Numbered from the stretch's first letter, positions 23,805-35,723 are shown. The stretch: 64,000 nt of DNA from Glandiceps talaboti (GCF_964340395.1 NC_135559.1:97001-161000); one strand, 5' to 3'. The notes: generated by a model from the letters alone, not told the origin. Translations and numbers: made by a program.

Positions 23805-24050
23805 GCTTGGGTTTTGAAGACATAAGTGGACGAATCCCATATTACTCAGGGATATCAACCACCTATATGCAGCAAATATACTGCAAATATGATTGCCATT
23901 CTGTCAAATGTGCATATCTCAAAGTAAAATGTCACCTTTGTAAATCAGATTTTGCATGTCAGAGAAATTACAGATGCACAGATCAGTGGGTGGACGGACA
24001 CACAGACATAGCTCATTGTAGTCATCCCCTCTTGATATACATTAATAACA
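23805..24050 (-). mobile_element. Family 3 repeat copy (reverse orientation)
   Basis: On the minus strand the order is a GGGGATGACTACAATGAGCT-like head, then GTCTGTGTGTCCGTCC, then a block ending in AAAGGTGACATTTTACTTTG, then GCCAATCATATT-like sequence. The same order is found at 46008, 50745 (reverse) and 53741. The 101-codon plus frame here is not a gene. Confidence 0.6.
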
Positions 24051-24698
24051 AGCATCAATTAGATGTAATGCAATTCTTGAAAAATGTAGTGCCCATTTCC
24101 ACTATCAGTTGACTATGTGGCACACTGAGCCATAATTGTAGGTGTCACAGCTACTATGCTGTGAGTCAAAATGGACATATTGACATGATTCTTTCACCCA
24201 CAAAAATAGAACTGTAGATTAATGTGTGAAATAATAAACTTTCTCTTTCATACTGTAAGAGTGGGCATTCAAATTTGTGCATAAAGTTTGAGATGGAAAC
24301 ATAAAACTAACAAGGATAATCTTGTGTAATGGTTAAAGAGCAAGTAGTAGCAATTACTTTTTTCCAAAAGAAACAGTAAAATGATTTCTAAAATCATAAA
24401 ATTAGCACATTGTATTATTTGCTTCAATGAAACCAAATATTGATATATGACTCAGCAAATAGTAACCCACAATATTTATATTGTTTTAATAGAATTTGAG
24501 AAGTCATTTTCAACCAGTTATTGAGTGCTATCCTAAGAAAGGAGCTGAGAATAAGACAAATAGTTTACATAGCCTGTGCAACAGTTTATAACAATATAAC
24601 AGGAAATGAAAAGTATTATTTCTGTCATTCTAAGTCTGTTATATTGGGTGTACACTGTTCAAACAATTGTGCACTAAATTAAATGGTTTGCCCTTTCT
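24051..24698. other. AT-rich stretch without recognised features
   Basis: Nothing recognised. Confidence 0.4.
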
Positions 24699-25355
24699 AG
24701 CACAACTGACTGAATTGTCTGTCTGTGTGTGTGTGTGTGTGTGTGTGAGTGAGTGAGTGAGTGAGTGAGTGAGTGAGTGAGTGAGTGATTTAAACTCAAA
24801 AACTGCCAGAACGATTGCCTTGTAATTTGGTGGTAATATTACTTTTGGTTTCTAGTTGAGAAATTATTCAAAAGAAATTAATTGCATCAGAGATGTGCAT
24901 TTTGGGTAAAAAAATGTTATATTTTAGCAACCATGACCACGCCCTTAGCGTCAGGGAAATGATGATGCATATTACAAAGATAACAACAGGGATAGGTAGG
25001 TGAGTGAATAAAGATTTTTAAAAATGTATGCAAGTATGCCCAGCAACAAGACCATGCCCATAGCAACAGCCAAATGATGGTGTATATTGTAAAGATAATA
25101 ACAGGGGTAGTCAAGCGAATAAACATTAAAAAATGTATGCAAGTATGCCCAGCAACAAGACCATGCCCATAGCAACAGCCAAATGATGGTGTATATTGTA
25201 AAGATAATAACAGGGGTAGTCAAGCGAATAAACATTCATAACTGTGAGCACAGCAACAAGACCACACCCATAGCAACAGCCAAATTGTGGTGTATATTTC
25301 AAAGATATAAGAATGGGTAGACATGTGAATAAAGGTTTTAAAAATGTATTCTACC
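24699..25355 (+). mobile_element. Family 1 repeat, copy D (core shortened, 3' end missing)
   Basis: Head AGCACAACTGACTGAATTGT with the hairpin right arm lost, TG then (GAGT)n, a short core (AAACTCAAAAACTGCCAGAA), then about four of the 115-bp units (CCACGCCC, CCATGCCC twice, CCACACCC). It stops near an AAATGTATT block before the family's 3' terminus. Confidence 0.75.
24725..24788 (+). repeat. (GT)n(GAGT)n compound microsatellite in copy D
   Basis: GT units pass into about ten GAGT units at the place where other copies have pure TG, showing the tract is free to change motif. Confidence 0.93.
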
Positions 25356-25430
25356 TTTTGAAACTCAGGGGAAATAGAATTGCAAGCATAAATTAGCAAC
25401 AGACTGTTGAAAACTCAAAACAAGTAAATG

Positions 25431-25900
25431 TTATGTGACAAAAAAGTCTGAAGTGTAGTCAGTTGATGAGATGTATGAGAAGCTACTCTGGGGAAAATGT
25501 TGGAAATACCCTGATAATGACTTAAAGTTAAAACTCCTTGTACCTTGCACCACTTCCAAAATTGGTCCACCAGGGGCTATAACTAGAAGGTGCTGATGAG
25601 AGTGGTGGTGGGCGTTTAGATGCACCTTGTGGGGTGCTGGTTTCTTATTATGTGGATTTTGAGTGTCTCACAAGATTGAATGTCAAAGTACTTTGTGGTA
25701 AGCTGTTCCATAATGTCGTGGCTTCCATGCACAGAAAGAAGGATTAGATGAAAGGGGTTGATGTGTAGTGGTACATTTCAAGTTGTTTGTTGTGGGTTTT
25801 TTGAAAGTCCTGGAAAACATGTTAAGTCTTGGAAGTTTAGGTGGATATAAATGTGTGAAAGAATAAAGTGAATTTGTACCATCCTACCCAGACCTTCATG
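25431..25900 (-). pseudogene. C-terminal fragment of another non-LTR RT ORF
   Basis: Minus-strand frames give LYPPKLPRLNMFSRTFKK, then TSTPFI-stop-SFFLCMEATTLWNSLPQS and TLTFNLVRHSKST. The arrangement of a basic stretch, FF-x(5)-TLWNSLPQS and a trailing S-x-x-F region matches RT C-termini. Further open sequence (GGPILEVVQGTRSFNFKSL) may be its 3' continuation. Multiple frameshifts and stops; clade not assigned. Confidence 0.55.
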
Positions 25901-26616
25901 AATTTTAGATTTATACAATCAGTATCATGTCCATCAATATATTATCCTTCTTGACCTTAATCCCACGTCCCTTTGAGCCTAAAATAACTTTAATCCGTCC
26001 TCCAATCATCCTTCCATGCTGTCCATTCTCTTGATTTGTAATTGTGTAATCTACCAAGTGCATCTTTCCAATAGATGGCAATCCAGTATGAAATGTTCAA
26101 TTTTCTCTAGAGAAATTGTTTTACCCTGGTAAATTTTGAATAAATAATATACTAAATTGCTGATTTGTTAAATGCCTATAGCCAACTTGTCTGATTTGAA
26201 ATTTAGCATTCAGATATCAAATCACATTTTTTACTCTGTAAATTTTGAATAGCTATGACCTTCTCTGAGCTCCACTTTTCATAATCTTTTCTTTGTGTTT
26301 ACTTGTAACCATTAGTCTGATCAACACCATGCCTTTTCATCATTCCTGCACATTTTAGAACTGCTACATTTCTTACTAGTCTTCAGTGCCTGAGAATTTT
26401 TATTTGATGGTCATTGCTGAACTGTCACAGAAGTTGTGGGTTGGTGATAAGTCCCTTTCCGCTATGAGTAGTTTGGAGACCAACCGCTGTAAAACTTTCT
26501 CACTAATACAGAGCTCTTTCCTCAATAAACAATTTTCTTGGGAGTGGGTACAGGGGCCGTGAAATCTGTCTACTACTTATTATCACCCAATATGCTTGGT
26601 TAACAATTTAATTTTG
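25901..26616. other. Unique AT-rich sequence
   Basis: Nothing recognised. Confidence 0.4.
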
Positions 26617-26877
26617 TCAGCCAAAACACTTTATCTGTCTCTGCCTGCCATCATCATGCTTTACTGGTTCACCTCTCCATTTCAGACTTGTACTTGGACT
26701 TGAGACTTGGACTTGACAAGTTTTATACTGTGGATCAGACCTGCCTCCTTGGCATTCGCCCCTTTTGTTTAACTTACTATATACATCTTTACAGAACAAA
26801 GTTTTCCACTGAGCCCCCAGGTGACCTTGAATAGGTTTGCCACATGTGGAACAGAGTCTAAGGGACAGATCACCCAA
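26617..26877 (-). CDS. ORF with a CxxC-x-GH motif, possibly a transposon remnant
   Basis: 86 open codons on the minus strand. Near residues 8-20 lies LCSTCGKPIQGHLGAQW, with C-x2-C-G-K-x3-G-H spacing like small zinc-binding knuckles found in many invertebrate transposable-element proteins; a further Cys falls at about residue 29. The rest is polar and repetitive (QVQVSSPSTSLK, from a CAAGTCC repeat). There is no splice or promoter context. A chance frame is possible. Confidence 0.25.
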   Translation of the reverse strand: MGDLSLRLCSTCGKPIQGHLGAQWKTLFCKDVYSKLNKRGECQGGRSDPQYKTCQVQVSSPSTSLKWRGEPVKHDDGRQRQIKCFG

Positions 26878-28135
26878 AAATACTGAGCAGTGGTTTTAGT
26901 ACACAAACATTTCTTGAAAATATCTTGAGAGGGAAATTACCATAAATGACAGATATATAAAAACCAATGTACCAACAACACAAAGAGAATTGCTGATTTG
27001 TGAAATACCAGTTGCAATCTTGACCATTTCAAAATTTACTACAATTCAGACTAGTTGCATGATAATAAGTTTGAGGAAAAAGAGAATTGCATGCTGTATT
27101 GATGTAAACTTGTTGACAGGCTGAAAATCTATATTGAAGCTTAGAGCATTATTGACAGTACATTGCACTTTGATTTGTGTGTTCTTTACTTTACTGTTGA
27201 TGAAGCATGACAGAATAATAATTGAGTGGAGACAGACGTAGAATTGATGTGGACCAAAGTATACCAGATTTCAATGCCTCACAACTCTTAATAATTGCTC
27301 AATAGTTTCTTTGGAATTGCTTTGTGGGTTGTTATGTCCCTCAACAAATCTAGATTGCTAATCCCTTTTAATTTTTTAAAGTCTGTTTTGTTGGATGTAC
27401 TAAAAACTTATGATGGCATCCCAGTAGGGTATGTGTCCACTAATCTACATTACAGAAACATTCATATCAAAAGAACTACTAAGATCAGTGATGTTGGCCA
27501 GAACACCAAAGATATTTCCATAAAAATCACAGTTCTTCAATTCTCTCCAAACTCTACTATATGAAAACTTGTTCTTGGTCCTTTGAAGTGATAAATGGGG
27601 GTTTACAGTCTTGCTTTTAGGAAAATCAACAATCTTCTATTTTCCCATACAGTTGACACAGTCGGCAGCCAGGCCACATTGGATTCTGAAATGGCTTCAT
27701 TTGATATCATTTTGACATTTTTTGAAAAAGTTTTTCTTGTGACCCCTCATTTCCCCCCTTGCTTTGAACTGAGAATGGATTTGAGGTTTCCTGAACAAAG
27801 AGACAGAAAAAGTTTAAACAGTTTTTTTCCAAGGTGCAGACTACATTTAATAGGTATTTTGAAATGGTTCATTTAGTCCCATGCTATAAAAGAATAAACA
27901 TAGAGTTATGAAAATGAATATATTCAGTCTCTAAACAACAATATATTAAACATATTGAATGTTTTAACAGTTATTCCTCCAAGAAAATATGTACTTCAAA
28001 AGGGAAATTCACTCCAGAAAATAAGAGAGACATTTTTGTAAACATGATCCCGGAGAGTCATTTCAATTTTATATCACTTTCCTCATGATTGCAGAGAAAA
28101 AACTTGTTGAACTTGTTCCTCAGTCATTGTTGAGG
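26878..28135. other. Unique sequence with a weakly repeated block
   Basis: 27535-27700 shares an ordered series of blocks (GTTCTTCAATT, GTTGACAC, TTGGATTCT(G/A)AAATG) with 31725-31870, suggesting one old interspersed repeat at both places. The 89- and 93-codon frames at 27295 and 27595 have no recognised motifs. Confidence 0.35.
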
Positions 28136-28170
28136 TTAGTCTGGATGCCAACTGTGGTTTCTAACCACAG
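28136..28170 (+). other. Repeat end with hairpin, shared with 39919-39958
   Basis: TTAGTCTGGATGC is followed by TGTGGTT-TCT-AACCACA. The same 13-nt end next to a palindrome (ACGTGGTTT with AAACCACGT) occurs in inverted orientation at 39919-39958. Likely the terminus of an uncharacterised mobile repeat; the other end was not found. Confidence 0.5.
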
Positions 28171-29094
28171 TGAGTGAAGGTATAAGTCGTAACGATACTG
28201 TATATGAACTAGACTATGTTGAGGTTAACTCCTTGCTATGGGCACGCAATGCGAGTCAGCAGACATAGGTTTGAGTCTTCTTGAACAAAGTAACAGCAAA
28301 ATTTGCAATACGCATGATATACTATGTTAATCCGTTGTGAAAAAGCAGTCTTATAATAGCCACAGGATTTCATCCAAAGTCAAGGTTTAAGTGCATCAGT
28401 TCAGCTCCTCAAGTTCACATGGAGTGTAGTAAAAATTTCTCTAGTTTCCTATACACATTAAGACCACCATGATCATCTCCACTGTATGGTCAAATTGGTT
28501 ACTCTAGCACAACATTCCATTTTCACCCCTTCCCCCCCCCCCCCCCCACAGTGATGGTTTAATGGTATGTGAACACTTATATAAACATGATGATGGTATT
28601 ATGTGCCCACCTGGTTGACTAAAAGTTTTACTAATTGTAGATTAAATGAGTAACTGTCAAAATGAGGTAACCATGCAATTACCACAGCCTGTTTGTCTGT
28701 GATGGATTACTACTGACATGGACTGTCCAGCCTTTCTCAACTGGGAGTTCTACGCTAGCTTTTCAGTGAAATTTGTCAGTTTGACTATGCATGGAGAGGA
28801 TAGTGATCATAGAAAATGTCGACTGGGTTAGGACTAGACTCAGAAAAAATAGCATACGTGCATACAGTGGGCCAACAAATTATTGTCCTGTGACATCAGA
28901 ACCCAAATACAGTTAAATAACAGATGATTGCTTATTAACAGGTACTTATTTTGGGCAGTACAATGATGGTTCAGTGTGAGTGTTGAAAATTTGTCATAAA
29001 TAATCCCAACAAATGTAAATGGATAAGTTGAGCAGGAAGACCAAGGTATTGCAAAATGTACAAGCTTACATGAGATCATATCATTGCCCAATTA
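28171..29094. other. Unique sequence with a poly-C run
   Basis: C(16) at 28532-28547. GGTTTGAGTCTTC near 28270 resembles a pol III B box but is too degraded to call a tRNA-derived repeat. No gene recognised. Confidence 0.4.
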
Positions 29095-29200
29095 AATAGC
29101 ATGTAGTGTGGTGTACTGTGATGTAAAGTGTAGTGTGGTGTAATGTAATGTAATGTAGTGTAGTGTGATGTTATGTGGTGTAGTGCAGTGTTGCACACTG
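29095..29200. repeat. Degenerate GTAGT/GTAAT pentamer array
   Basis: Repeating TGTAGTGTGG, TGTAATGTAA words; an imperfect microsatellite with a 5-bp step. Confidence 0.8.
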
Positions 29201-29439
29201 CTACTCAGTTTTAACTTTTAATAGTGCAATGTAATATTATCGTGCAGTTCAGTACAGTGCAGTAATGTAATGGTGTATGTATCATATATTATATCCTTAT
29301 CAGCCTCATCATCAAAGGATCCCTTTGCTGTAATGTTTCATGAAATGTCACTCCTAAAATTTAACCAAGGAACAAGACCATCTCCTGACATATTTTGCAC
29401 ACACATAAATATATATATCATTTCCTAATTAAATGTTGG

Positions 29440-29622
29440 TGTTTGCCTTGTAATGTGTTTTTATGTGGATTTTTTTAGTTTTGTTTGTTTGACATGTTTG
29501 TGTGCTTTGTAGACTTGTCTTTTCTTGTGTTTTTCATTTATAGGAGCCTGTAAATGGGACTTGCTCCCATTGGTCTCCCATTAAATAAATAAATAAATAT
29601 ATAAATAGATAAATAAAATAAA
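29440..29622 (+). mobile_element. LINE 3' untranslated end with (AAAT)n tail
   Basis: GGAGCCTGTAAATGGGACTT, then GCTCCCATTGGTCTCCCATT, directly followed by AAATAAATAAATAAATA. This 3' block running into an A-rich tail is typical of Jockey/CR1/L2-group elements in invertebrates. No ORF remains upstream, so this is a strongly 5'-truncated copy. Confidence 0.6.
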
Positions 29623-31585
29623 CCTGTGAGTCAGTGAGCATCTGATTCAGATGTTTTCATTATACAACACAGTTCGTACAGCTACACATTTCTAAGCTAT
29701 CAGCTCCTGTATGTGAAAGGATAAAGGCCACCTATGCACCTATTTACAACTATTTTGTGAAAATACCAAAGGATATATTTATTATGTTGCTGGAAACAGC
29801 TTGTGGGCAAACAATCTCGGTCATTGATGATATGAACTTTGTATTTAAACACTTTTGATTCAGATATGAGAAAAGTGTGCAGTTTTCCTCAGTCAATGAT
29901 GATGTCAATTTTATGTTTGAACGAACACTTTTAGATACATGTTTATGAATATGAGAAAACTACTGTTTGATTTCTTTGTCAATGTTGATGTGCATTTTGT
30001 GTTTGATATGATAAAACTACTGTCTTTTAATGGCTCTATATTTTTTACCCATTTGGGGGTTTACAATATAACGAACAGTGTACAGGTAATTGGATTTTCA
30101 CACAGCAGCTTGTATTCAAGTACTCATTTCCTGTGCAGAAGTGTATTTGTAGGAGACTTTTAGCATTCGTGAGTGTATCAACAAAATTGGTTTATTTGAT
30201 GACAAGAGGAAAAGATGAAAATAACCGTAAACAAACAGTGTTTATTAGATACCTTTAATTATCTCCAGGAAACAGTGAATAGCAATAAAAATGCTACTTT
30301 GTAATATGGACACATTCTGTGATACAGCTGTCTAATTTAACGATCAGGTAAACATAAAAAATTAATATCATGAAAAACTAATTACCAGTTCTGGGGAACT
30401 AATTAAAAATTGTGCAAAACTGTCCACAGGAAGTAACAAGTTGCCATTAATTATCACATAAAATATTAGCCAGACCTATTTTGTATGGTTTGAATGAAAT
30501 TAAAGACAGTTGTCAAATACTGTAATCAAAGTTTGAGTTTTGACAATGTCTTGATGTCAGAAACTTCTATTTGCAACAACAAACTCCCAAGTAGGGGGAA
30601 TATTCTACAATAAATACTAATAGTATATACGTACTGTTTAGGGTACCCTAACCCTAACCCGTAGACTGCCATGCCGGATACTTCCAGCATGTTTTTTTCA
30701 GCCTGCAGATAAGACATATGGTTTACATGTACATGTACATATATAAATTGCAGGTGGGAAAGAGTCTACAGAAAATCTAAATTTTGCTTTGTAATGAAAT
30801 TAGAATATTTTAGTGTAACTTTTTAATTGATGAAAATTTCTTAGGCTGCATACAATGACATGTTTTATCTAAACTCATAGAGATAACAAAATTTCTTATC
30901 TTACCCCACATGACAAGATGTGTTAATGTTGACTGGATTCAACCTGACAAGGGAGTCATTAAAATGAACACATTAATAGCATAGTATGACAGTCATACCA
31001 GGTATGTTTTGCTAATAAAAGAATATTATTAAATCCATACTTGCCGTTTCGTATAACAGTCATTACTCATACATGACACTTTATGTATTACAATGATAAC
31101 AAATGTGGATAAACTTAATACTATAATAGAAAATTGATATTATTCATAATGTTGATTAAATAAAATGAAATTGATTCTACAAGTCCACATGGCAAAGATC
31201 AGAATAAAAATAGTTAGGAAGTCCTACATTCTGTAAGTATGAATTATTAATGTGCTGATACCTAGGTACATGCATGTATTTCCTGTAGAAGTAATCCGAG
31301 CATAATATGTATGTTTAGAAATATTAGTACCGGTAATCCGAGCATAATATGTATGTTTAGAAATATTAGAATATTAGATAACATAACCAATGTTCTCTGT
31401 TACACGTATTACTGAAAATTCTCTAGACATTTATAAGATGAATGACATTTTCACCAAATAAAAAACAATTCCGTAACGGTTACGCACATAATTTTGAGAT
31501 CAATTATTTTGATACACAAATCACTTGAGGTAGAATGCATCTCATGGGTGTTGCACTACTTATACAGAAGTTGATAATTATGATG

Positions 31586-31590
<5 letters not shown>
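29623..31590. other. Unique AT-rich sequence with small repeats
   Basis: CCCTAACCCTAACCC lies at about 30646-30660 (two and a half telomere-like units). A duplication of GTAATCCGAGCATAATATGT-ATGTTTAGAAATATTAG occurs at about 31292 and 31332. No gene recognised. Confidence 0.4.
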
Positions 31591-31678
<88 letters not shown>

Positions 31679-31702
31679 GGGAGGGAGGGGGGAGGGGGAG
31701 AG
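31591..31702 (+). repeat. (GA)n tract followed by G-rich purine run
   Basis: About 39 GA units, then GGGAGG/GGGGGGAGGG blocks: more than 110 bp almost purely purine on the plus strand. The same compound occurs in the opposite orientation at 56559-56670. All three open frames across it are artefacts. Confidence 0.95.
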
Positions 31703-32282
31703 GGCAATTTCCTTGACAATATCAAAGTTCTTCAATTTTTTCCATACAGAAGTTCCTGGTGCTTTTGAAATGATAAAAGAAATCAACAAGCTTTTATTTA
31801 CCAAATAGAGTTGACACTCTAGTCAGTGGCTCTGTTGGATTCTAAAATGCCTGTTCAGCCGGACAGATCCAGTCGTTGTTTCTGCCTGCCAAATATCCTC
31901 AACAACAACCAAATTGAAATTGGGTTTAAATATATTTTATTAAACTATAAATATTATACTCAGTTTTATCATCTGATCGTCAAGTGCAAAGAATGCTATG
32001 CTCTTGCATTATTTCATAAACTATTTGGAAAAATCAGCTTTTGACATTCACAGCCATATAATATATAGAGAATTAATAATTTCATCAAGTGAATTGCTGT
32101 AACCATGGATACAAGAGAGGATGTACAAGTCACAAATCTTATAAATTATCTATGAAAGGAAGAGAATTCCTGGCAGCAATCAGATTGTTATAAATAAATG
32201 ATTAACAATAACAACATACTGTAGCCATGGGAGAGAATTAATATTATGGTCTGTTGGTCATGAATTGCAGGCACTGAGGCAG
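31703..32282. other. Unique AT-rich sequence
   Basis: Contains the block shared with 27535-27700. A 72-codon frame at 31826-32044 has no recognised motif. Confidence 0.35.
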
Positions 32283-32640
32283 TGGTACATATATTTTTCA
32301 TAGTCTGCGTCAATAATGTCCTTCACTCATGATCATCCAGATATTACAATAATCAATCTATGAAGACACCCTCATACTCTTACTGCAGTCCGTGAATCTA
32401 GTTCATTCTTTGTGAATCGCAAATGGCACATACATGTTTTTTTGATAGTTTGCGTCAGTGTTGTCCTTCATTCACCTTCTGGTCACAATTATCCAGATAT
32501 CATGAAAAACAAAATATGGACAACTGTCCCCATACAATAGTTGTTCTCGAATCAGGTCCCTATCCCATGCAGCTTGCAAATTCAAACTGTTTTTCATGCA
32601 TTTTTGATAATTGTAATTAATAGATTGTCCTTCACTCACC
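32283..32640. repeat. Degenerate tandem repeat, about 3 copies of 150-180 bp
   Basis: TTTTTCATAGTCTGCGTCAA, then TGTCCTTCACTCA, then TCCAGATATTA recurs as TTTTTTGATAGTTTGCGTCA, TGTCCTTCATTCACC, TCCAGATATCA, and again as TTTTTGATAATTGTAATTAA, TGTCCTTCACTCACC. Confidence 0.7.
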
Positions 32641-33044
32641 TTGGGAGGACAGTCATCCTTCATGTGCTATGAGAATCAATGTACAAAGCTTGTCATCATG
32701 TACCATTGCTGTCTAATCTATTGTATTTGCCATTATTTTGACCATGGTGGATTTTCAAAGACCAAAGTTCTCATTGAAAAGTTTTCACCAAAATTGAAGC
32801 CAATAGCTCTATATTTTCAGGATTGGTATAAATCTTGTGAGCTATAATTTTATATATCCATGAACCTTCAAAAACTTTATCTCCAAAGGGTTCTATGAAA
32901 CTTGAGAAAAAATTTTGATTTGTTATTTTCAGTTATTCAAGAATTCATTGTTTATTGTCATCAATGCAACATGACATTAAATATTCACACAGAAGAAAAA
33001 TACAAGTCTAGACATCAAGAGGCTACAAAAAATTGTTGAAAGAT
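32641..33044. other. Unique sequence with an old copy of the block flanking the 68-bp array
   Basis: 32945-33010 (ATTCATTGTTTATTGTCATC, then ATATTCACACAGAA, then ATACAAG) resembles the last array unit plus right flank at 33690-33770, so the 68-bp array arose inside a dispersed repeat present twice here. Confidence 0.5.
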
Positions 33045-33330
33045 TACAACAGTGACTAGTGATGAGTAGTCAAGTGAATGAGCAATCACAAACATATCCA
33101 GGAATGGAGACCATGCCCTTAGCAACAACAAAATGAGACTGAGAGTTGATGGATCTATTACACAGATAATAAGATTGTCATTGAAGCCACAGCCCAATAT
33201 GCATACATATTGACATTGGAAGATAACAATAGTGATGGGTAGTGATGTGAATGGGCAATCACAAATATTTCCAGCAACAAAGCCCATGCCCATAGCAACA
33301 GCAAAGTGACAGTGTCTATTGTTAAGATAG
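33045..33330 (+). mobile_element. Family 1-related fragment, copy E (diverged 115-bp-type units)
   Basis: Two diverged units containing GACCATGCCCTTAGCAACAA and GCCCATGCCCATAGCAACAG with CAAGTGAATGAGCAATC-like sequence. No ends, microsatellite or core. Assigned by the shared CCC(A/T)TAGCAACA motif in the same order and orientation as in copy B. Confidence 0.55.
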
Positions 33331-33342
33331 CAAGATTCTCAT

Positions 33343-33750
33343 ATTAGGTCATTCATTGTTTATTGTCATTAAGATTATATGCTAGTATGACAAGATAACA
33401 AGATTCTCATATTAGGTCATTCATTGTTTATTGTCATTAAGATTACATGCTAGTATGACAAGATAACAAGATTCTCATATTAGGTCATTCATTGTTTATT
33501 GTCATTAAGATTACATGCTAGTATGACAAGATAACAAGATTCTCATATTAGGTCATTCATTGTTTATTGTCATTAAGATTACATGCTAGTATGACAAGAT
33601 AACAAGATTCTCATATTAGGTCATTCATTGTTTATTGTCATTAAGATTACATGCTAGTATGACAAGATAACAAGATTCTCATATTAGGTCATTCATTGTT
33701 TATTGTCATTAAGATTACATGCTAGTATGACAAGACATTCACACAGAAAC
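33343..33750. repeat. 68-bp tandem array, 6 near-identical copies
   Basis: ATTAGGTCATTCATTGTTTA starts copies at 33343, 33411, 33479, 33547, 33615 and 33683 (exact 68-bp spacing). Only single-base differences were noticed (the first copy has TTATATGC where others have TTACATGC), so it is recently expanded. Confidence 0.97.
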
Positions 33751-33779
33751 AAACCAAATACAAGACATAGTAAACAGAT

Positions 33780-34650
33780 TGCAAAATAAGTGACCAATTG
33801 AAGATTTCAAATAATTTGCTACATACATTGATGATAACAAAGTGCATGTGTCATATAAAGTTTGATAATATAGCTTGTAGTTTAAGGACTCATTTGCATA
33901 ATTAAAATTATGTTCAGTAATTAGGTTATAACTTAAGAATGTGGTGCACACTTTACAGATAAGAAAGGGCACATATCCTGTAAAGCTTGTTGACATAGCT
34001 TTTAGTTTTAATGAGTCATTTGCATAATTGACGATTTTCAGTAATTAAGCTATACATGAAGAGTGCAAGCTGCAAGTTCTATATAATTTGACACATACAT
34101 TCATAATACCAGGGTGCACATATCTCGTAAAGCTTAACAACATAACACATAGTTTTAATGAGTCATTTGCATAATTAATGATTTACAGTAATTAGGCTAT
34201 ATCTTAAGAATGTCCCCTTCAAATTTAATATAATTGGTATATACATGTATATTGATGGTAATAAAGTTCATGTACCATATAAAGTTTGATAATGTAGCTT
34301 TTAGTTTTAATGAGTCATTTGCATAATTAATGATTTACAGTAATTAGGCTATATCTTAAGAATGTCCCCTTCAAATTTAATATAATTGGTATATACATGT
34401 ATATTGATGGTAATAAAGTTCATGTACCATATAAAGTTTGATAATGTAGCTTTTAGTTTTAATGACTCGTTTGCATAATTAATGATTTTCAGTAATTAGG
34501 CTATATCTGAAGAATGCATGTTTTAAGTTCAATATAATTTCCTACATACATCAACCATAACTAATCACACATGTTCTGAAAGGCTTTGTGATGTAGCTTT
34601 TAGTTTTAATGACTCATTTGCATAATTACATAATTAATTATTTTCAGTAA
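33780..34650. repeat. 147-152-bp degenerate tandem repeat, about 6 copies
   Basis: AGTTTTAATGAGTCATTTGC (or variant), followed by ATAATTAATGATTTACAGTA and ATTAGGCTATATCTTAAGAA, begins copies at 33879, 34004, 34151, 34303, 34455 and 34602. The copies at 34151 and 34303 are almost identical over more than 150 bp while the outer copies are diverged, so homogenisation is local. Confidence 0.93.
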
Positions 34651-34899
34651 TTAGGCTGTAATGCTCTCTTCAAATTCAACAAAATTTTGTACATACTTCA
34701 CACATAACTACTTACATACATGTATGTTATGTTGCATTCCAACAATTATTAGGTGTAGAAATGAAAATCTAAAGACTGCCCTTATAGAAGGCATTCAGTT
34801 TAAATCTGGTTGTGTGTTTGTACCTTGGCTTATGTGTTACTTTTACTGTGAAGTGTATCACTCAGAGCAACACACTCATAAAAATGATAGTTAGTGTGA
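34651..34899. other. Spacer between the tandem array and the LINE end
   Basis: A 77-codon open frame (34661-34894) has no match to RT blocks and no recognised motif. Confidence 0.35.
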
Positions 34900-35508
34900 C
34901 TTAGGAACTATCTAGAACTTAAAGTTAATGTAGGTAAAACCAAGGAAATGATTACCAATTTTAGAAGAAAGCTGTCTGTGTATGAAGATATTTTAATCAA
35001 GGATGAAGTTGTCGATAGAGTTGGAACATATAAATATTTAGGGATGACTCTCGATGTTAAGCTTTCATGGAAATAGAACACACATGTCATTGTCAAAAAT
35101 CTTCACAGTCAATTGTACTGCCTGAGAAAACTGAGATCTTTTAATGTTAGCATAGATCTACTACAAATGTTTTATACCTCAACTTTGAACACTGTTTTCA
35201 CTTTTGGATTAGTATGTTGGGCTGGAAATATTACTAAACAAGACAAAGACAGATTTGACAATATCATCAGAAAAGCAGTAGGGGTAGTTGGTAAAAAACA
35301 TTATAACAACATATACCACAGACAAATTATGAACTGACTGGGAACAATATTAGCTGACGACACACATCCACTTAAGCCAGAACTTGACAGTCGATGAATA
35401 GATAGAAACAGCAGACTCAGACGCCCACGCACCATAACATCACGCTATAATCAATCATTCATCCCAGCAGCAATTAAATTACACAACCAACATATAGACA
35501 GGCCTTGA
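34900..35508 (+). pseudogene. 3' part of a Rex1/Babar-like (CR1-group) LINE ORF2
   Basis: One frame, broken by three stops: NYLELKVNVGKTKEMITNF (the usual N-x-L-x-L-N-x-x-K-T-K-E block), VDRVGTYKYLGMTLDVKLSW-stop, HSQLYCLRKLRSFNVS, FTFGLVCWAGNI, DRFDNIIRKAVGVVG, then stop, LGTILADDTHPLKPELDSR-stop, NSRLRRPRTITSRYNQSF and IPAAIKLHN, ending TGA at 35506-35508. The order YKYLG, LYxLRKL, CW-x-GN, HP-L, RLRRPR-x(6)-Y-x-x-SF-x-PAAI is that of Rex1/Babar and related CR1 elements. No frameshift in 600 bp, only stops, so it is younger than the 15.7-kb copy. 5'-truncated. Confidence 0.88.
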
Positions 35509-35723
35509 CTTTAGCCCTACTTGGTCACATGTTTAGCTGTAGCCATTCTTTTTTTAAAGCCCACGCTTTTCGAGTTGTTGTCATTTTTTTATCCTGATTA
35601 CTTAATAGTATTTTGATTGTAAAAGTCTTACTTTTATGTAATCATTTTTATTGTTTTTATTTACTCATTTAAATTGTTTTTATGGCAGACACTGACATTT
35701 TCTGATAAGGATCAATGAAGTTT
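35509..35723 (+). other. 3' untranslated region of the Rex1/Babar-like LINE
   Basis: T-rich, non-coding, ending GATCAATGAAGTTTTGTTG immediately before the pentamer tail. Confidence 0.65.

Noticed and set aside
28180-28290. tRNA-like remnant around GGTTTGAGTCTTC
   Set aside because: Only a degenerate B box; no paired acceptor or anticodon arm.
31504-31804. Ser/Leu and Arg/Glu-rich frames, also at 56443-56764
   Set aside because: Trivial translation of (GA)n and (CT)n.
33343-33750. CRISPR array
   Set aside because: Units of 68 bp are identical throughout with no variable spacers, in clearly eukaryotic sequence.
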